Below, in pieces: positions 12,179 through 25,671 of a DNA stretch of 64,000 nucleotides. The stretch is from the NCBI RefSeq assembly GCF_018687715.1, contig NC_056765.1:27948254-28012253 (forward strand), given 5' to 3'. Position 1 is the stretch's first letter. The number at the start of each line of letters is the position of its first letter. Source of the DNA: Carya illinoinensis (lineage: Eukaryota > Streptophyta > Magnoliopsida > Fagales > Juglandaceae). Under the pieces are notes generated by a model, which searched no databases, was not told the origin of the DNA, and saw only the letters and a list, made by a program, of their open reading frames with translations. The position numbers and the translations under genes were made by a program.

Positions 12179-12428
12179 CTAAAAATTTAATGATAGAATT
12201 TTTATAAGTTTTAGGAATCTCTTGGAAATCCCATAAATTTTCACAACTAGACCAATCGCATAGATTTTAATCTGTCAATATAGTCAATATTATTACTCAC
12301 TATGGTACCGTAAGCGCTATTTTAATTATTAAGATAGTTTTTTTTTTTTGAAACATCAAACAATACCATTCATTCATTCATCAAAAATGTGCAAAATAGC
12401 ACCTGATTACAAGCTCTCAAAAACCATT

Positions 12429-15400
12429 TCACAGTTCCTCATTAGAACAAGGTTTTTCTTTAAAAACAAGACTAACAATCTCTGCTGGTCCCTCTTCTAT
12501 CCAACACCATTCCCCTTCAATTCTCAAGGCTCTCTTGGCAAGTTCATGAGCCACGCTATTCCCTTCTCTATGTATGAACATCACAGACCAGTCACTTCGA
12601 TTCAGGAGCCTGCCCCTCATCTCTTTGAACATCTGATCCATCCAAGCATTTACTCCCCTATCCTCTGTTACCCCTTTGATAATTCTTTCAGCATCTCCCT
12701 CAAACACTACATTCCTTATATCCAGCTCCAAAGCTAAATCCATAGCTTTCCAAAGTCCAGCCGCTTCAGCCATATCAGATGAACCATGAAACAGTCGTGA
12801 AGCACTAAAGGAAAACATAATCTCCCCTAAGTGATTTCTTGCTATTATGCCCAACCCCATCCTGTTTTCAACCTTATCTATGGCCGCATCAAAATTCAGT
12901 TTAGAGGATCCCCTATCAGGTGGCTTCCACTTGGAATCCTCCCTTCTTTTTGTGTTGGGGCCCTTTGTCAGTGTCAACTCAGCTCGAGATGCTTGAAAGC
13001 ACTTAAGCCTGGATAAAGCATTGGTGACAACTCTGGTTGGACTCTCAAACTTGCCTTCAAAGACCAAGTTATTTCTTCTTGTCCATAATCCTCTCAAGAT
13101 CATAACTGCCTCGGCTACCTTATTTTTCTGCAAAGTTTCCTACATATCAGACCAGATATTGAAAAATTCCTTTTCCTCACAAATCCACTTTTGCAAACCA
13201 CTGTCATTTTCTGCCCAAACATCAGTAGCAGCTGGACACGACCATAGCACATGATCAATAGTTTCATCCTTTAGACCACAGATAGGGCAGGAAGCATCTT
13301 CAATAATTCTCCTCTGCCTCAAATTCTGTTTTGTAGGCAATATGCTGTTTACAGCCTTCCACAGAAAGTGTTTATCAGAGTTAGGCACATCAAGATTCCA
13401 TATACCTTCCCAAACTTTTATCTGAGCTTGTCTATTTGAACACTCACCCGACCCTTCCCTTTCCATGTCATTACACAAATGATATGCACTTTTCACAGTA
13501 AACATACCATCCTTAGTGTAACCCCATAGAAGTTTATCATCCTCACCATTCCAACTCAAAGGTATGCTGCAAATCTGAGCAGCTTCCATTCTACTAAATA
13601 TCTCCCCAATCAACCTTTCATTCCAGCAATGGATATCTTCAAAGATAAGAGAGCTTACCTTGGAATCAGCCTCTAGTTGATTGACTGGGGATCTAACTTT
13701 GAAACCTGCAGCATTAGGAAGCCAGTTATCAATCCAAATGGCAATACTCTTACCATCTCCCACTCTCCACACACTTCCTGCTTTGACCAAACCTTGTGCA
13801 GCCAATAAACTCCTCCACATATAGGAAGGTTTATATCCAAGCTTTGCCTCAACAAATTGCCCCTTTTTATAATACTTCTCCTTGAAAATTCTTGCTGCCA
13901 ATGAATCAACCTTAGTTTGTAGCATCCACCCTTGTTTGGCAAGCATGGCTTTATTAAAATTATCAATGTCTCTGAACCCAAGCCCACCTTCCTTCTTAAT
14001 ATCTCCCATTTTTTCCCACCCCTTCCAATGAATACCTCTTCCCTCTTTGTTACCATTCCACCAGAATCTTGCAAACATTGAATTCAGCTCTCTACTCAGC
14101 TTCTTTGGGAATCTAAACACATTCATGGTGTAGGTTGGAATTGATTGTAAAACAGCCTTAATAAGTATCTCACGCCCTGCACTTGACAGAAAAGAATTCT
14201 TCCAACTGCTGACCTTCCTCCACACCCTTTCCTTAATACCTTTGAAAGTTTCATATTTAGATCTACCAATCATAGTAGGGAGACCCAGATATTTACCATA
14301 AGCCCCTAAAGAATCAGCACCAGCTTCTCTCAAAATATCCCTCTTAACAGCATCCCTTATATTAGAGCTAAAGAGTAAAGCTGTCTTTTGTCTGTTTAAC
14401 ATTTGGCCTGAAGAGACCTCATACAGCTTCAGCACCTCATGAATAGCCAGCCATTCTTCTTTGCTTGCTTTACTGAAAATCACACAATCATCAGCAAACA
14501 ATAGATGATTAATACGAGTCCCTCCCCTTGCTGCTGCTACCCCTTTGATTCTTCCATTAAAAGCAGCTTGACTCAGCATAGAACTAAGCCCCTCTGCACA
14601 TAAGATAAAAAGATAAGGAGACAAGGGGTCTCCTTGTCTTAAACCTCTTGTTGGAGTGAAGCTCTCTCCCACCTGTCCATTGATAATGACAGAATATGAG
14701 ACTGAATCCACACAAGCCAATACCAACTGGATCCATTTTTCACAAAACCCCAGCCTCTCCATGATAGCTTTCAAAAAAGACCACTCTATACGATCATAAG
14801 CTTTAGACATGTCTAGCTTTAGTGCCATGCTTCCCTCTCTTCCCTTTTGTCTTGCTTTCATAGTATGTAGGATCTCATAGGCCACCATCACATTGTCAAT
14901 TATAGATCTACCTGGAACAAAAGCACTTTGAAGACTAGAGATTATATGAGGTAAAACATGCTTAAGCCTGTTCACTAAAACTTTTGCTACAAGCTTGTAC
15001 AGTACATTACATAAAGAGATGGGTCTAAAATCATTAACAGAAAAAGGGGCTTCTACTTTTGGAATTAAAACAATATTGGTCTGGTTTAAAGCACTAGGCA
15101 TACCTCCCCCATTTAATACTTCTAAAACAGCCTTACTCACTTTAGGACCCACGACCTCCCAATGGTGCTGATAAAAATCTGCTCCAAATCCATCAGGACC
15201 AGGAGATTTAAAAGGCCCCATCTGTTGAAGGGCAATTGAGACTTCTTCTTGCTGAAAAGGAGCCACTAATTCTTCATTCATCTCCCTTGACACTCTGCTG
15301 CTTATGCATTGAAGACAAGCCTCAATGTCTTCTGCCCTTGGGTTTGAGGATGAGAAGATATTCAGAAAGTGTTCTTTGAAAGCATAAGCAATATCAGCCT

Positions 15401-16571
15401 CATTACTTCTTAAAACACCTTCAGAATTTCTAATTTGATGTATGAAGTTCTGTTTCCTCCTTTGCATAACACATGCATGAAAAAACCGTGTGTTTCTATC
15501 CCCCTTTTGATACCAATGCTTTTTTGCCCTTTGCCTCCATTTAAGATCCTCTTTATGTAGTAAGACCCCCAATTCCTCCTGGATTTTCACTATCTCATCT
15601 TCATTATGTTGGTTTTCATCATCCTGCAACTGTTTCAGGGAATCAGACTTCTCTTTTATAACTTTATCAAGATCTGGGATAGTAGATCTTCTCCATCTTG
15701 AAAGGGACATTCTGCTCATTCTTAGATTATGTTGAACATGACTAATAGAATCATCATTAGGCCTCTCCTGCAACCATACTTCCCTGATTATGTTCCTACA
15801 GCCTTCCTCTTTACCCCATGCCACTTCATATTTGAAAAACTGGTGGCCCCTTCTTAAGAAAGTTGACTGCTGCCCATATGAAAAACATAAAGGTCTGTGA
15901 TCCGAGCTTCTAGCAGCCATATTCTCAACCTTTAGAGATTTAAAAAGGTCAAGCCATCCTTTGTTTGCTAGCCCTCGATCCAGCCTTTCAACTGTAAAGG
16001 TTTCATCTCTATGCTTGTTACACCAAGTGAACCTTGAACCAGTCCATCCCACATCAAAAAGCTCCCCCAACTCTAATGCCTGTCTGAACTTACTCATCTG
16101 AGCCTCACTTCTCTCATTACCCCCTCTTTTTTCATCTTGTGCTAATATCTCATTGAAATCTCCACAAGTAAACCAAGGTATATGATCAGCAGGTTTCAAA
16201 GACACCAGTAAGTCCCAAGACCCTTGCCTCTTGCTAGCTTCAGGATGTCCATAAAAACCAGTAAACTGCCATTCAACTGCCTCATAACCAGTTTTAATCA
16301 TGGCATTAATATGAAATCTAGAATAGGATTAAATGGACACCCCTATCTCAAGCTTCCATAGTAAAACCAAGCCTCCACTTCTGCCAACAGGATTGACAGC
16401 AAAACATCCCTCAAAATTCAGCTTCCTCTTAAGGAACTCCCATCTATGAGAAACTAACTTGGTTTCCATTAAAAAAACCAAATCTGGTCGCTTTTCCTTC
16501 ACTAAACAGTGAAGATCATGAACTGTTCGGGGGTTACCAAGCCCCCGACAGTTCCAACTTAAGGTTTTCAT
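12429..16571 (-). pseudogene. L1 ORF2: endonuclease, reverse transcriptase, RNase H
   Basis: One frame of about 1380 codons interrupted only by TAA at 16329-16331 and TAG at 13140-13142. The N-terminal AP-like endonuclease shows SWNCRGLG, METKL, GDFNEIL and SSDHRP blocks, so its catalytic residues appear present. The reverse transcriptase has PGPDGFGADF, LDMSKAYDRIEW, GDPLSPYLFIL and FADD (14487-14498). A zf-RVT region (CPIC...H...C, about 13290-13230) precedes an RNase H-like domain (12930-12500) with FDAA, AEA and EGD; the last acidic position reads VAH rather than VAD. The ATG overlaps the ORF1 stop as ATGA. Two point changes separate it from an open frame. Confidence 0.5.
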
Positions 16572-17533
16572 TGCTCTTGGCGGCGCTGCTCCGCAGCCAC
16601 CGCCAAGTTTGAAAGGGTGCTACACACAACCCCTTCTTCATCATGTTTGACTTTTTTGGTCTCTACTTCCCCTTCACAACCCTCCTCTGTAGCCACTAGT
16701 CCCCTCTTCCTTGAAACACTCTGGCTCCTAGGAATGGAAACTATGCCTTGTTCCCTAGCACGTTTTTTCCAACCCCTTCTAGTCCTTGGAGGCCTGATTA
16801 CTGTATCAGATAAAAGAGTCTCATCAACAGCTTCAATTTGGTTCTGTCCCACAGCCGCCTTTAACATGTCATTGCTGCCTTCACCAGCCATTCCTGTTGT
16901 TTGGGCTACCCCAACATGGTCAGGGCCCAAGCCCTCAACCATAACCGGATCCATATCCAAGCCCAGGCCCAAAAAACCTTCCTTATCTTGCAAAGGAAGT
17001 GTCTGTTTGATGCATCCCGGGGATCTCTCCTCAGTATTTATCTCCTGGTCACTACACTTATCTTCAACTACTTTATCACCTGATAACTCCAGCCCCTTAT
17101 CATTTATAACTGCCATCGGGTCAAAAGTTTGTTGATTAGTGCATGCAACAAACTCTACGCTATCTTCATTATCCAAGTTCAAATTTGAACTTAAGTTAGA
17201 TCCTGGATTATCGCCTATCTGGTGTCCCGAGCCTGACTCTGAGTCCCCACCGTCCATCGGACCCTTCCTCCACCTTCCACCATCACTTCTGTTGTACTTC
17301 CCGTTAAGAGAAGCCTTCTTAACATACTGAGGTGCTGCCCGAAGCCATGGCCCAAATTGATGCATCTTCCCAGCATGCTGGGACAGGTTCTCACTCTTTG
17401 CCGTACAACCAGCTTCATCATGAACAAGGAACCCACACATAAAACAAACTTTTGGCAATTTTTCATACTTAATGGGAATCCATACATTATCACCATGGAC
17501 ATTAAGATAGTTGAAAGTGTCAAAATGTATCAT
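16568..17533 (-). pseudogene. L1 ORF1, truncated, CCHC zinc knuckle
   Basis: About 321 residues. A CX2CX4HX4C knuckle (CFMCGFLVHDEAGC) sits near residues 29-42 after a KYEKLPKV block, as in plant L1 ORF1 proteins that bind element RNA. The usual N-terminal DUF4283-like domain is missing: upstream of 17533 the frame runs into stops, so the first Met is probably fortuitous. The rest is a long acidic and then basic linker ending in a KKRAREQ-type tail. Its TGA (16570-16568) overlaps the ATG of ORF2. Confidence 0.5.
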
Positions 17534-17570
17534 GGTCTACACTATTAGACTCAGTTAATTATTTAGGATT

Positions 17571-20500
17571 TTATGATGTAATAAGTTTATTTTCATACTT
17601 TTGGACGAAATGCCCATTTGAAATTGTATTTTTATTTTTAAAGGCAATTCAAGATTGAATTTTGATAAATGAATTTCATGGTTAAGTTTGTATGAATATT
17701 TATGATTTTACAATGCAAAATTTGTTATTCACTTTTTTAGAGGAATAGTAACCTCGATAAGTGCACCAAGTACAATGTTTTCAAAATCATAGTGTGAACT
17801 GTCTAAATTAGGTTAAAGATATTTTATTTAGATACTTAGTAAGATCTTGACACAAATGATGAATAGTATGAGACACTTGGCACCAAAGAGAACCATGAGA
17901 TAGATTTTGAATGAATCAAGGTGTGAGATCATAACACAATAAGCAAAATCCTATTCCATTCGACCAACCATATTGTGAAAAACCAAAAAGGATTTCCACC
18001 CTAGTAAAATCCTAACTGGCTAAAATCCAATTGAAACTCCAAAAGCATGGTTAAAACCGAAACCCTAAATGGTTTTATCCAAACCCTAATTGAATCGGTT
18101 TCTAGCATTGTGTTTAATCACTTAATTAAATCACTTTCACATGCTATTAATTCTTCAAATTATGTTATGACATCATTATCTGACCTTTTAAACCTTGGAT
18201 ATTTGATTAGGCTAAGAAAAATTAGATTTGAATTTGATAGCAATCCAAACCGACATCTTTAAATGCTAAATTGAGGTCCATTTTGTTAAGACCGACTAAT
18301 TTAACCACCATGGCATTACTTATTGGCTAAGTATTACACTCCCACATGGCTGACCAGCTCTACCCAAGAAAACCTTAGCTTGTACTTGAAGTGAAGGTTA
18401 GAAGCCACCTCACTCTTCTCCTCTTACAAGGCACATTAGAAAGAAATATCTTGGCATATTTTTGTCCACATATTTGGGTTGTCAAGACCAACACTCAAGC
18501 TCACGCTCAGCCCTATCATTATCCCTCACTTGTGTAAGAAATATTTCACCCAATTGCACACTCATTCCATCATTTTTTTCCCACTTTTCTTGGAGAGAAA
18601 ACAAAAGTCTTTCTCAGACAACTTTTCTGAATCTCTTTGCACGCCTGTTTCGAAACTTTTGTAAGTGTTTTCTCACAAAGTTTTCTTTATGATAGTTGTT
18701 CATTTTTTAGTATAATTTACATGGATATCTTATTTGTTCCATTTGATAGTCATTTGATCGGTAAAAAGTTGTGTTAACTCCCAGAAAGATTATTTTGGGT
18801 GATAAACTGGAAAGTGTGTTATATTTAGGAGTTTTTAACCAAGTTACTGGATAGATCTTGGTCCTAACATTTTACGGAGTATTTCTAACATGTATATATG
18901 AATATTGGTTGAGGATCTGTTGAATAATTAAAACTTTTGATGAAAGATTTTCTTAGATCTAGAAAATTAGAAACTAGAAGAAGAAAAATAGTTTATGTTT
19001 TAATAAAGTTTAGATCTTTGTAGTTTAAACATATTCCAATGGCTTTGATATTATTATTTGAGGATCCTAAACCTTTTATATACATGTCAGGATGTTATTT
19101 TGAGTAGTTTTTATCTTAATTTCAAATATAGGAATTTTCATGCAAAAAAGATATTCAATTAGGCCAAATGATTGATTTTTTTGCTAGATCCATGTTTTGG
19201 TTGATATTTAGCCATGTGATTTTGAGTTTAAAGCTTAGATAATTTTAGGACACCTTTCTAACCATATGATGTTCTAGTTTGAAGATCTTATTTTTTTGGA
19301 CTTAGGATGAAACCAAAGTTGCTTTGTGATTTTGGTGATTTTTGTTTGATGATTCAAAACATAGTTTTTCTTAGGAATATATTATGAAGATATTAGAAGA
19401 GAATTTGGATTTGATCATGAGTTTTGAAATGGGAGGAATTCCAATAAAAATAAAGGGGAATAGCCTATGGATGTTTCGGCCCCTATGAAGTTTTTCATAG
19501 TTATGAATTATTTTAAATTTTTTTAAGTAGATATTTGAGTTTAGGACAAAATTTACACGAGGGTATTTTTTTAATTATGATGCAAAATCTTTAAGTTAGG
19601 GGTAAAATTATCATTTTCTCACATGTAGAGGATAAAATGATAATTTTACTTTAAATTAGTTTTTTTTCCATGTTTCTAACTATTAGTGATGAAATTTCTA
19701 ACTTTTTACTTCTAGCTATTGGAGGAATTTGCGCTTGAATTCTCGTAAAATATGACGATCGAGGTAAATTAGCTTTTAACTTACTATCAGTTTACTGTAT
19801 ATGTGTGATGGGTAAGGAAACTAAAGTTTATGTATGTATGTCACCATATATTTCATGCCATGTTACGTCATTATATGTTCTTCTGTCATGAATTACTTAT
19901 CAGTTACTCAATATATTCTGTCATGTATTGCTATATATTGCAAATATATCATGTTACGTTACACTATCTATTACACATATTCCCATGTCATAAAATATTC
20001 ATTATTACACGTATGCCATATTATGAAATGTTGTTTATTATATGTTATGTCATTCTATGAAATATTTCCTACCAAGTATGTCATGTCTTTTGACTTACGT
20101 TCATGTTACACTACGTTAGGACCTTTGTCCTTTTGTATTTGTGTCACATTTTGTCTCGAGTACAGTTTGTGTATCTAGAAAATAGCCTTTCAAGTCGTTC
20201 CAGGTTCCTGTACATGTACGTCCTTGAACAGTTAAGTTATTGTTCAGTTCATGGTTATTATTAAATCAGGGTCACCCCATGAGATAAGGCTACACTGTCG
20301 TGAAAATTTTTTGAGACAAGACTACTCTATAGTGGTAACACTATGAGACAAGAACATCGTGATAATTCCATGAGACAAGGATACGTTTTAAGTTCACGTT
20401 CATGCTATGTTCAAGTTCACGTTTAGTTATGTTTAAGTTAATGCTAAAGTTCAGTTTATTAAATAAGATTTAAAGTTCATGTATTTCATGTTCAAGTTCA

Positions 20501-21185
20501 TGTCATGTCAAATCAAGTTTAGTTCATATTTTAGTTTAAGTTATGTCAATTATACCATGTTATATGTCAAATTATGTTATGGTCACTTTGGACTTTGATT
20601 ATGCATTCATGTCTTTACTGCCGTGCATGCATAATTAATCTATGTGAAAGTTTTTTATTAACTTTCTGAAATTTGTAATCAAATCTCACTGTGGTATCCC
20701 TACTGCCATTCCCCCTGAATGATAGAGCTTGTCTTAAGATTTAAAGGAGAACTAGGAATCGACTAACTGAAAACGGTCAACGAGACAACAACACGACGTT
20801 GATGGATAGCCTAATGGTTACCTTAGTTTACTACTTATACTTATGCAGTTCAATCTCCACCACTTTGTTGATTATGACCATTTTGAACTAGTGCTGTGAT
20901 TATGATTGTTTAGCATATCAATATGTATAAAGTATGTTTTAAATAATTGAGATATTTTAAGTTTAGTGCATAGTATTACTCAAGAAAAAATTATCCACTA
21001 CGAATTTTGTATAATGCTAAATCTATGTTAGAAACATTGCCTCTTATATGTCATAAATGGGACGCGAGCAGGTAACCTAATATTGCATATTTTGACGCTT
21101 TAAATTTTCATCCCATCCCAAATAGAATTTGGGGGCGTTCCACTTCCCATGTTTCTCCTGACATTTAAAATCATTGTCACTGTCA
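17571..21185. other. Gene-free, word-repetitive AT-rich sequence
   Basis: No gene supported over about 3.6 kb. From 19820 to 20620 there are loose repeats of words such as CATGTTATGTCA and AAGTTCATGTT. CCATGAGACAAGG-like words recur near 20275-20390. The stretch could be a long, degraded LTR (it ends in a GGGGGCGTTCCAC-like block near 21133), but I found no second copy or clear ends. Small ORFs here are low complexity. Confidence 0.5.
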
Positions 21186-21189
21186 TCCT

Positions 21190-24000
21190 GGGAGTGGCAG
21201 AACTGTGAAGGGCCTAGGGGGGAAAAGTTTGAAAGAAATTAATATATATTACTTTTTTATGATTTAATAGGATGACATTAATCTCATCTTGTGTTGGCCC
21301 CCTCTTTAAAAAATTATCTTGGCACTCTCTTTACAAAATTATTTTAATCTTATAGATTAATTACTTATAAGTCCAATTTAAAAAATTTTAATCCAATTTA
21401 AAAATAAAATAAATAGAATACATTTTATATAAAATAAAATTATCTAATAATATGATGACACGTTTTCACTATTAATAAAAAAAAAAAAGTTGGATGATTT
21501 TTATGAATAGACATGACACCTCTTTAATTTCTTCTCTTTTACCGTCTGCATGCAGTTTAACTGAGAGAAGAAAAGCCTTTTCCTTACAATTTGCCAAATG
21601 GCCAAAAAGAAACTTTAGGTCTGTTCTCAAAAAACCTGCAGGCAGTCTTAAAGTTGGTTTCGTAGATACCAGTACTAACATGGCTTACAATTAGACTCTC
21701 CACCTGCTACTCTACAATTTTTCTATAGGCCAACAGTTACATACATAAGCAGTAGACTCAGGTTTGACTTTTCTCTTCTTATTTTTTCTGTTCTTTTTTT
21801 GTCGATTTTCTTCTTCTTTCATATATATATATATATATATAATTGTATTAAACTTTTGATGCAATGTTATTTGGATTTTTTTATTATTTACATTTCTCAT
21901 TCTTTCATGTATTGATGTAGTTGTATTTTTGTTTAGAATTTTTCTTTTTATTTTTGAAATAGATTGATTACTAGTCGGTTTGGCTTATACATAATTATGT
22001 TCATTGAATGGTTATTTATTTTGTGTTTAAAGATTAACTTTAAATTCATATTTCATGAGTAATTGAAATATATATACATATATATATATATTTTATATGT
22101 TTCAATTTGATTTAAAATTTATGTTCATGAATTATGTCTAAATTAAAAACTATCGACTCATTCTTTAAAAGAAAAGAAGTTAATATTTTAGAAAATTCTT
22201 CTAAAATTCCAAGGGTTGAACTAGAGGAAAACTTTGATCTTAACTCTCCAATTGTGGAGTCTGAAGAGATTCATTTTACATTTTTAACATTTGATTCTAA
22301 AGAGATTGATATATCTTGTCCACAATGAGATCCAGGATTACGTCCTCCTATGTAGCACCATCCATTCAATCAAAGTGATGAAATAAGAAGAGCTTACTTG
22401 AAAATGGGTTCATATCAAATACTTCTCTCAAAATATCCATTTTCTGGTTCTAAAAAGCATCTTCTTCGTTTTCAAGTTTCTTGGTTTGTATAATTTGCAT
22501 CTTGACTGGAGTATTCTCCATCAAAAAATATTGCATATTGTTTACCTTGTTATCTATTTACAATGAAAGTATCTGGACATTCTAGATGAGATGTCTTTAT
22601 AACCGTCACGGGATTTAGAAGTTGGAAGAGTATTAAGGATGGAAAACATTGTGCCTTTTTTAATCATATTGGGGATATCCTTGCTCTTATCATAATAATG
22701 CTGTGAAATCTTGTAAAGATTTATTAAAACAATCACATCATATTGATAAAGTAGTGAATGCTCAAAACTCTGAACAAATTCTCAACAATTGCCTCTAAGT
22801 AAAAAAATCTATTGATGTTGTACGTTCAATGACTTATATGTCAAGGATGTGTCTTTAGAGGTCATGATGAGACCCCTTATTCAAAAAAATCGAGGTAATT
22901 TCCTTGATATGCTTAACTATTGGTTTCGTATAATAATAGGGTTAGAAAACTTGTTTTGGAAAATGCTCATAAATCTTCAAAGTATACTTTACCTAAAATT
23001 CAAAAAGAGATTTTGGAAGTTCTTATAAAGAAAGTAAGAAATAAAATTTATGAAGATGTTGGAAATTCTAAATTTTGCATTATTATTGATGAGGCACGAG
23101 ATGAGTCTTAAGAGTGAGCAAATGGTTATAATCTTGAGATTTGTTGGTGATGATAAATTTATACAAGAATGATTTTTTAATCTTATACATGTTAAAGATA
23201 CATTTGGTATTGACTCTAAAGAATGAAAGATCTGCAACTTTGTCTCCTCATTGTCTTGTTATTCAAAATATTCATAGGCAAGGATATTATGATGCTAGTA
23301 ATATGTGTGGTGAATAGAAAAAATTGCAAGCATTATTTCTTAAAGATTATCCATATGCATATTATATTCATTGTTTTGCCCACCAATTACTGTTAGCATT
23401 AGTTACTGCATTTGTATAGGTAGTTTATGTTCATGAGTTCTTCTCAAATTTAAATTTAATTATCAATGTGATAGGTGCTTCATATGAATGTCATGATGAA
23501 TTACAAGCTACTTAGACAACACAAATTGCACATATATATGATAGGAATTGATGAACTTGAAAGTCGAAAACGAGCTAATCAAATTGACACTATCAAATGA
23601 GCAGGTGATTCTCATTGGGGTTCTTATTTTTATTCTATTTGTAGTTTACTGCAAATGTTTGGAACCACTTGCTCAGTGCTTGAAAACATAATAAAAGAAT
23701 GATCTACTTACTCTCAATGCAGGGATACAAATGCTCCTACTTATAAAATGATTACATTATTTTAATTTATATTTATTTTGCATTTAATGAAGGAAATCAT
23801 GGGTATTACTAGTGTTTGTCAAGTTTTACAACAAAATTCTCAAGACATCTTGAATGCCATAAATATGATTTCTATGACAAAAATGACTCACCCAAGAGTT
23901 GAGAATTGAAGGTTGGGAAAATTTGCTTGAGAATGTTGTCCATTTCTTTAAGAAATTTGATACTAACATTTCATAATTGAGCTCTCATTATGTCTCATAA
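21190..24000 (+). pseudogene. Decayed hAT transposase (TTF zinc finger / DUF4371 type)
   Basis: A reading frame starts at ATG 22134 (MSKLKTIDSFFKRK) and leads into a TTF-type zinc finger region (RRAYLKMG, HLLRFQVSWF, YCLPCYLF; about 22380-22560). A DUF4371 region follows (about 22740-23560) with IQKEILEVL, FCIIIDEARDES (DEARDES is typical) and YYIHCFAHQL. A C-terminal scrap continues to about 24000. Many stops and frameshifts are present and the hAT dimerisation end is missing. Upstream, GGAGTGGCAGAACTG near 21191 resembles the left terminus of such elements. No matching right end was found. Family assignment is firm; borders are loose. Confidence 0.5.
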
Positions 24001-25671
24001 GAAATGGTTCCACCATTGCATCCTGGTTTGTCTTGTGATCAGATTACGCTGAAACTATTATGCAGTCGAAAGAAACACTACAAGATGCAAACTTAAGGGA
24101 AAAGGTTAAATGGTAATATGACAAGAACATGAAAATTCTACCTAATGCATACAATTAAAATGAGATAAAGGCACAAATAAAAAGGCCAGTAAAGCTTCGG
24201 CCTTCAATCAACCAGATTTAATACTCTGACTTTTTCAATCTAAACTGTATATACAATTAATAATTATAGCACCAAATTCCTAATTGGAAGATATGGCGTT
24301 ATGTTCATTTACTTTCTCAAATTTAATTCTAGAATCTATTTCTCTCTTTACAAATAACAGTTTTCATACATAAAATGAATATCAAATTTAGAGATGACAC
24401 TATATTCACAAATAATAACGCAGTAAAAGATCATATCAATGACATGAAAAACAACTGTTTAAGTCGCAATCATATATTCAGAATCATATAGCTCACGAAA
24501 ATTCATAGCAAAATTTAATATAATTGCCTCAAACTTATAAAAATCTAAAACAAATAGAGAAATCAATCGTAGAATCTTAAACAATAAAACCGGTACTGTT
24601 TGGCCATTGGAATTTTTCATTTCAAATACAAAATTCTCATCTCATCATTACAACTTTCCCAAATCCTTATACAAAATATAATAAATAATTCAACTTTTTC
24701 TTAACTTTTTCAAATTCCAAAATAATAATAATATTAAAATATAATATTTTCACATTTAATCTTAAAACTTAAAATTATCATCTGAGAATTCTCAGTGGTC
24801 AAGCAGAACTTATGACTTGAAATAAATTCAAAGTATTTTTACTAATAAATTTCTACCCTAGGCTTTATCCAAGATTTAGCTCTCCATAGGAGAACTCAAA
24901 AAGTTTAAAAAGTTATTTTTTCTCCACTCCTTTAGATTTGTTTCTGTCGTACGTCTAAAACCAACCACTAAAGACAAAAGCTACCTCTTCCTAAAAAAAA
25001 AAAAAGAAAAAGGCCTCAGCTTAGCTTACATCCCACATATGCCCCAGTCCAAACAAAATCCAATTGAATTCTTCCCTCCATTCAAAGCGGAAAGCTGGAT
25101 AATATGTTATGTCCTTAGTGCAAATGAAATGGATCCACCCTTTATAGCGTTACATCCGTTGGCCACATAGCAGCTCCAACTTCCACATGTCCAAAATAGT
25201 TCCATGTCCCACGTTCAAGGGCAAATAATGATGATGAGTCCAACGTCCAGCAAAATCAAATTTAAAATATTCCCTGTCGTTCCGTTCAAAACCAAATACC
25301 CTTGTTGCGTGCAACTCTTTCTTAGATTTTATTTTTCAAGATACCGAACTTTGAAATTAAAAAAAAAAATGTTTAGAAATATCTAAAAATAAATAAAATT
25401 TAAATTTAGGAATATAAATTAATTCCTATAATTTCTATTCACATTTTAGTATTTCAGTCCAATAATATGATATTTAGAGTGCACGTTAATGCACTCATCA
25501 CTCCCTCAAATTACTTATTTTTAGTCTCTAACAATTTCTATACAAAAGAGATGAAAGAGGCTAAAGAAAATCACTAAAACAAACTATCAATTCACAAATC
25601 ACTAAAACAAACTATCAATTCACACTTTCCAGATTCACATATCAAAACAATCTAAGGACTCCAATAACTAT
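24001..25671. other. Intergenic, no gene seen
   Basis: AT-rich and non-coding. An AT-rich MITE-like block lies at about 24600-24790. A unit of about 28 bp (AATCACTAAAACAAACTATC...) is duplicated in tandem at 25570-25625, just before the LTR at 25672. Confidence 0.5.

Larger units (their letters stand above)
12322..17570 (-). mobile_element. Near-full-length L1-type LINE (two in-frame stops in ORF2)
   Basis: Read leftward: a 5'-truncated ORF1 (17533-16568), ORF2 (16571-12429), about 80 bp of 3' UTR and a poly-A tail seen as 12 T at 12338-12349. Flanking sequences TTAATTATTAAG (12322) and TTAATTATTTAG (17555) resemble a diverged target duplication. The ORF2 frame is continuous for over 4.1 kb, so this is a comparatively young copy. 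ORF1 lacks its N-terminal part, so the element was probably truncated at insertion near 17541. Confidence 0.5.

Noticed and set aside
13673..14074. Minus-strand ORF of 133 codons inside ORF2
   Set aside because: Alternative frame within the LINE reverse transcriptase/zf-RVT part; the ORF2 frame is uninterrupted there.
16617..17135. Plus-strand ORF of 172 codons
   Set aside because: Antisense to LINE ORF1, whose zinc knuckle and overlap with ORF2 show the minus strand is coding.
19830..20178. Two overlapping plus-strand ORFs rich in Tyr, Ile, Cys and His
   Set aside because: They arise from repeated CATGTTATGTCA-like words and have no domain.
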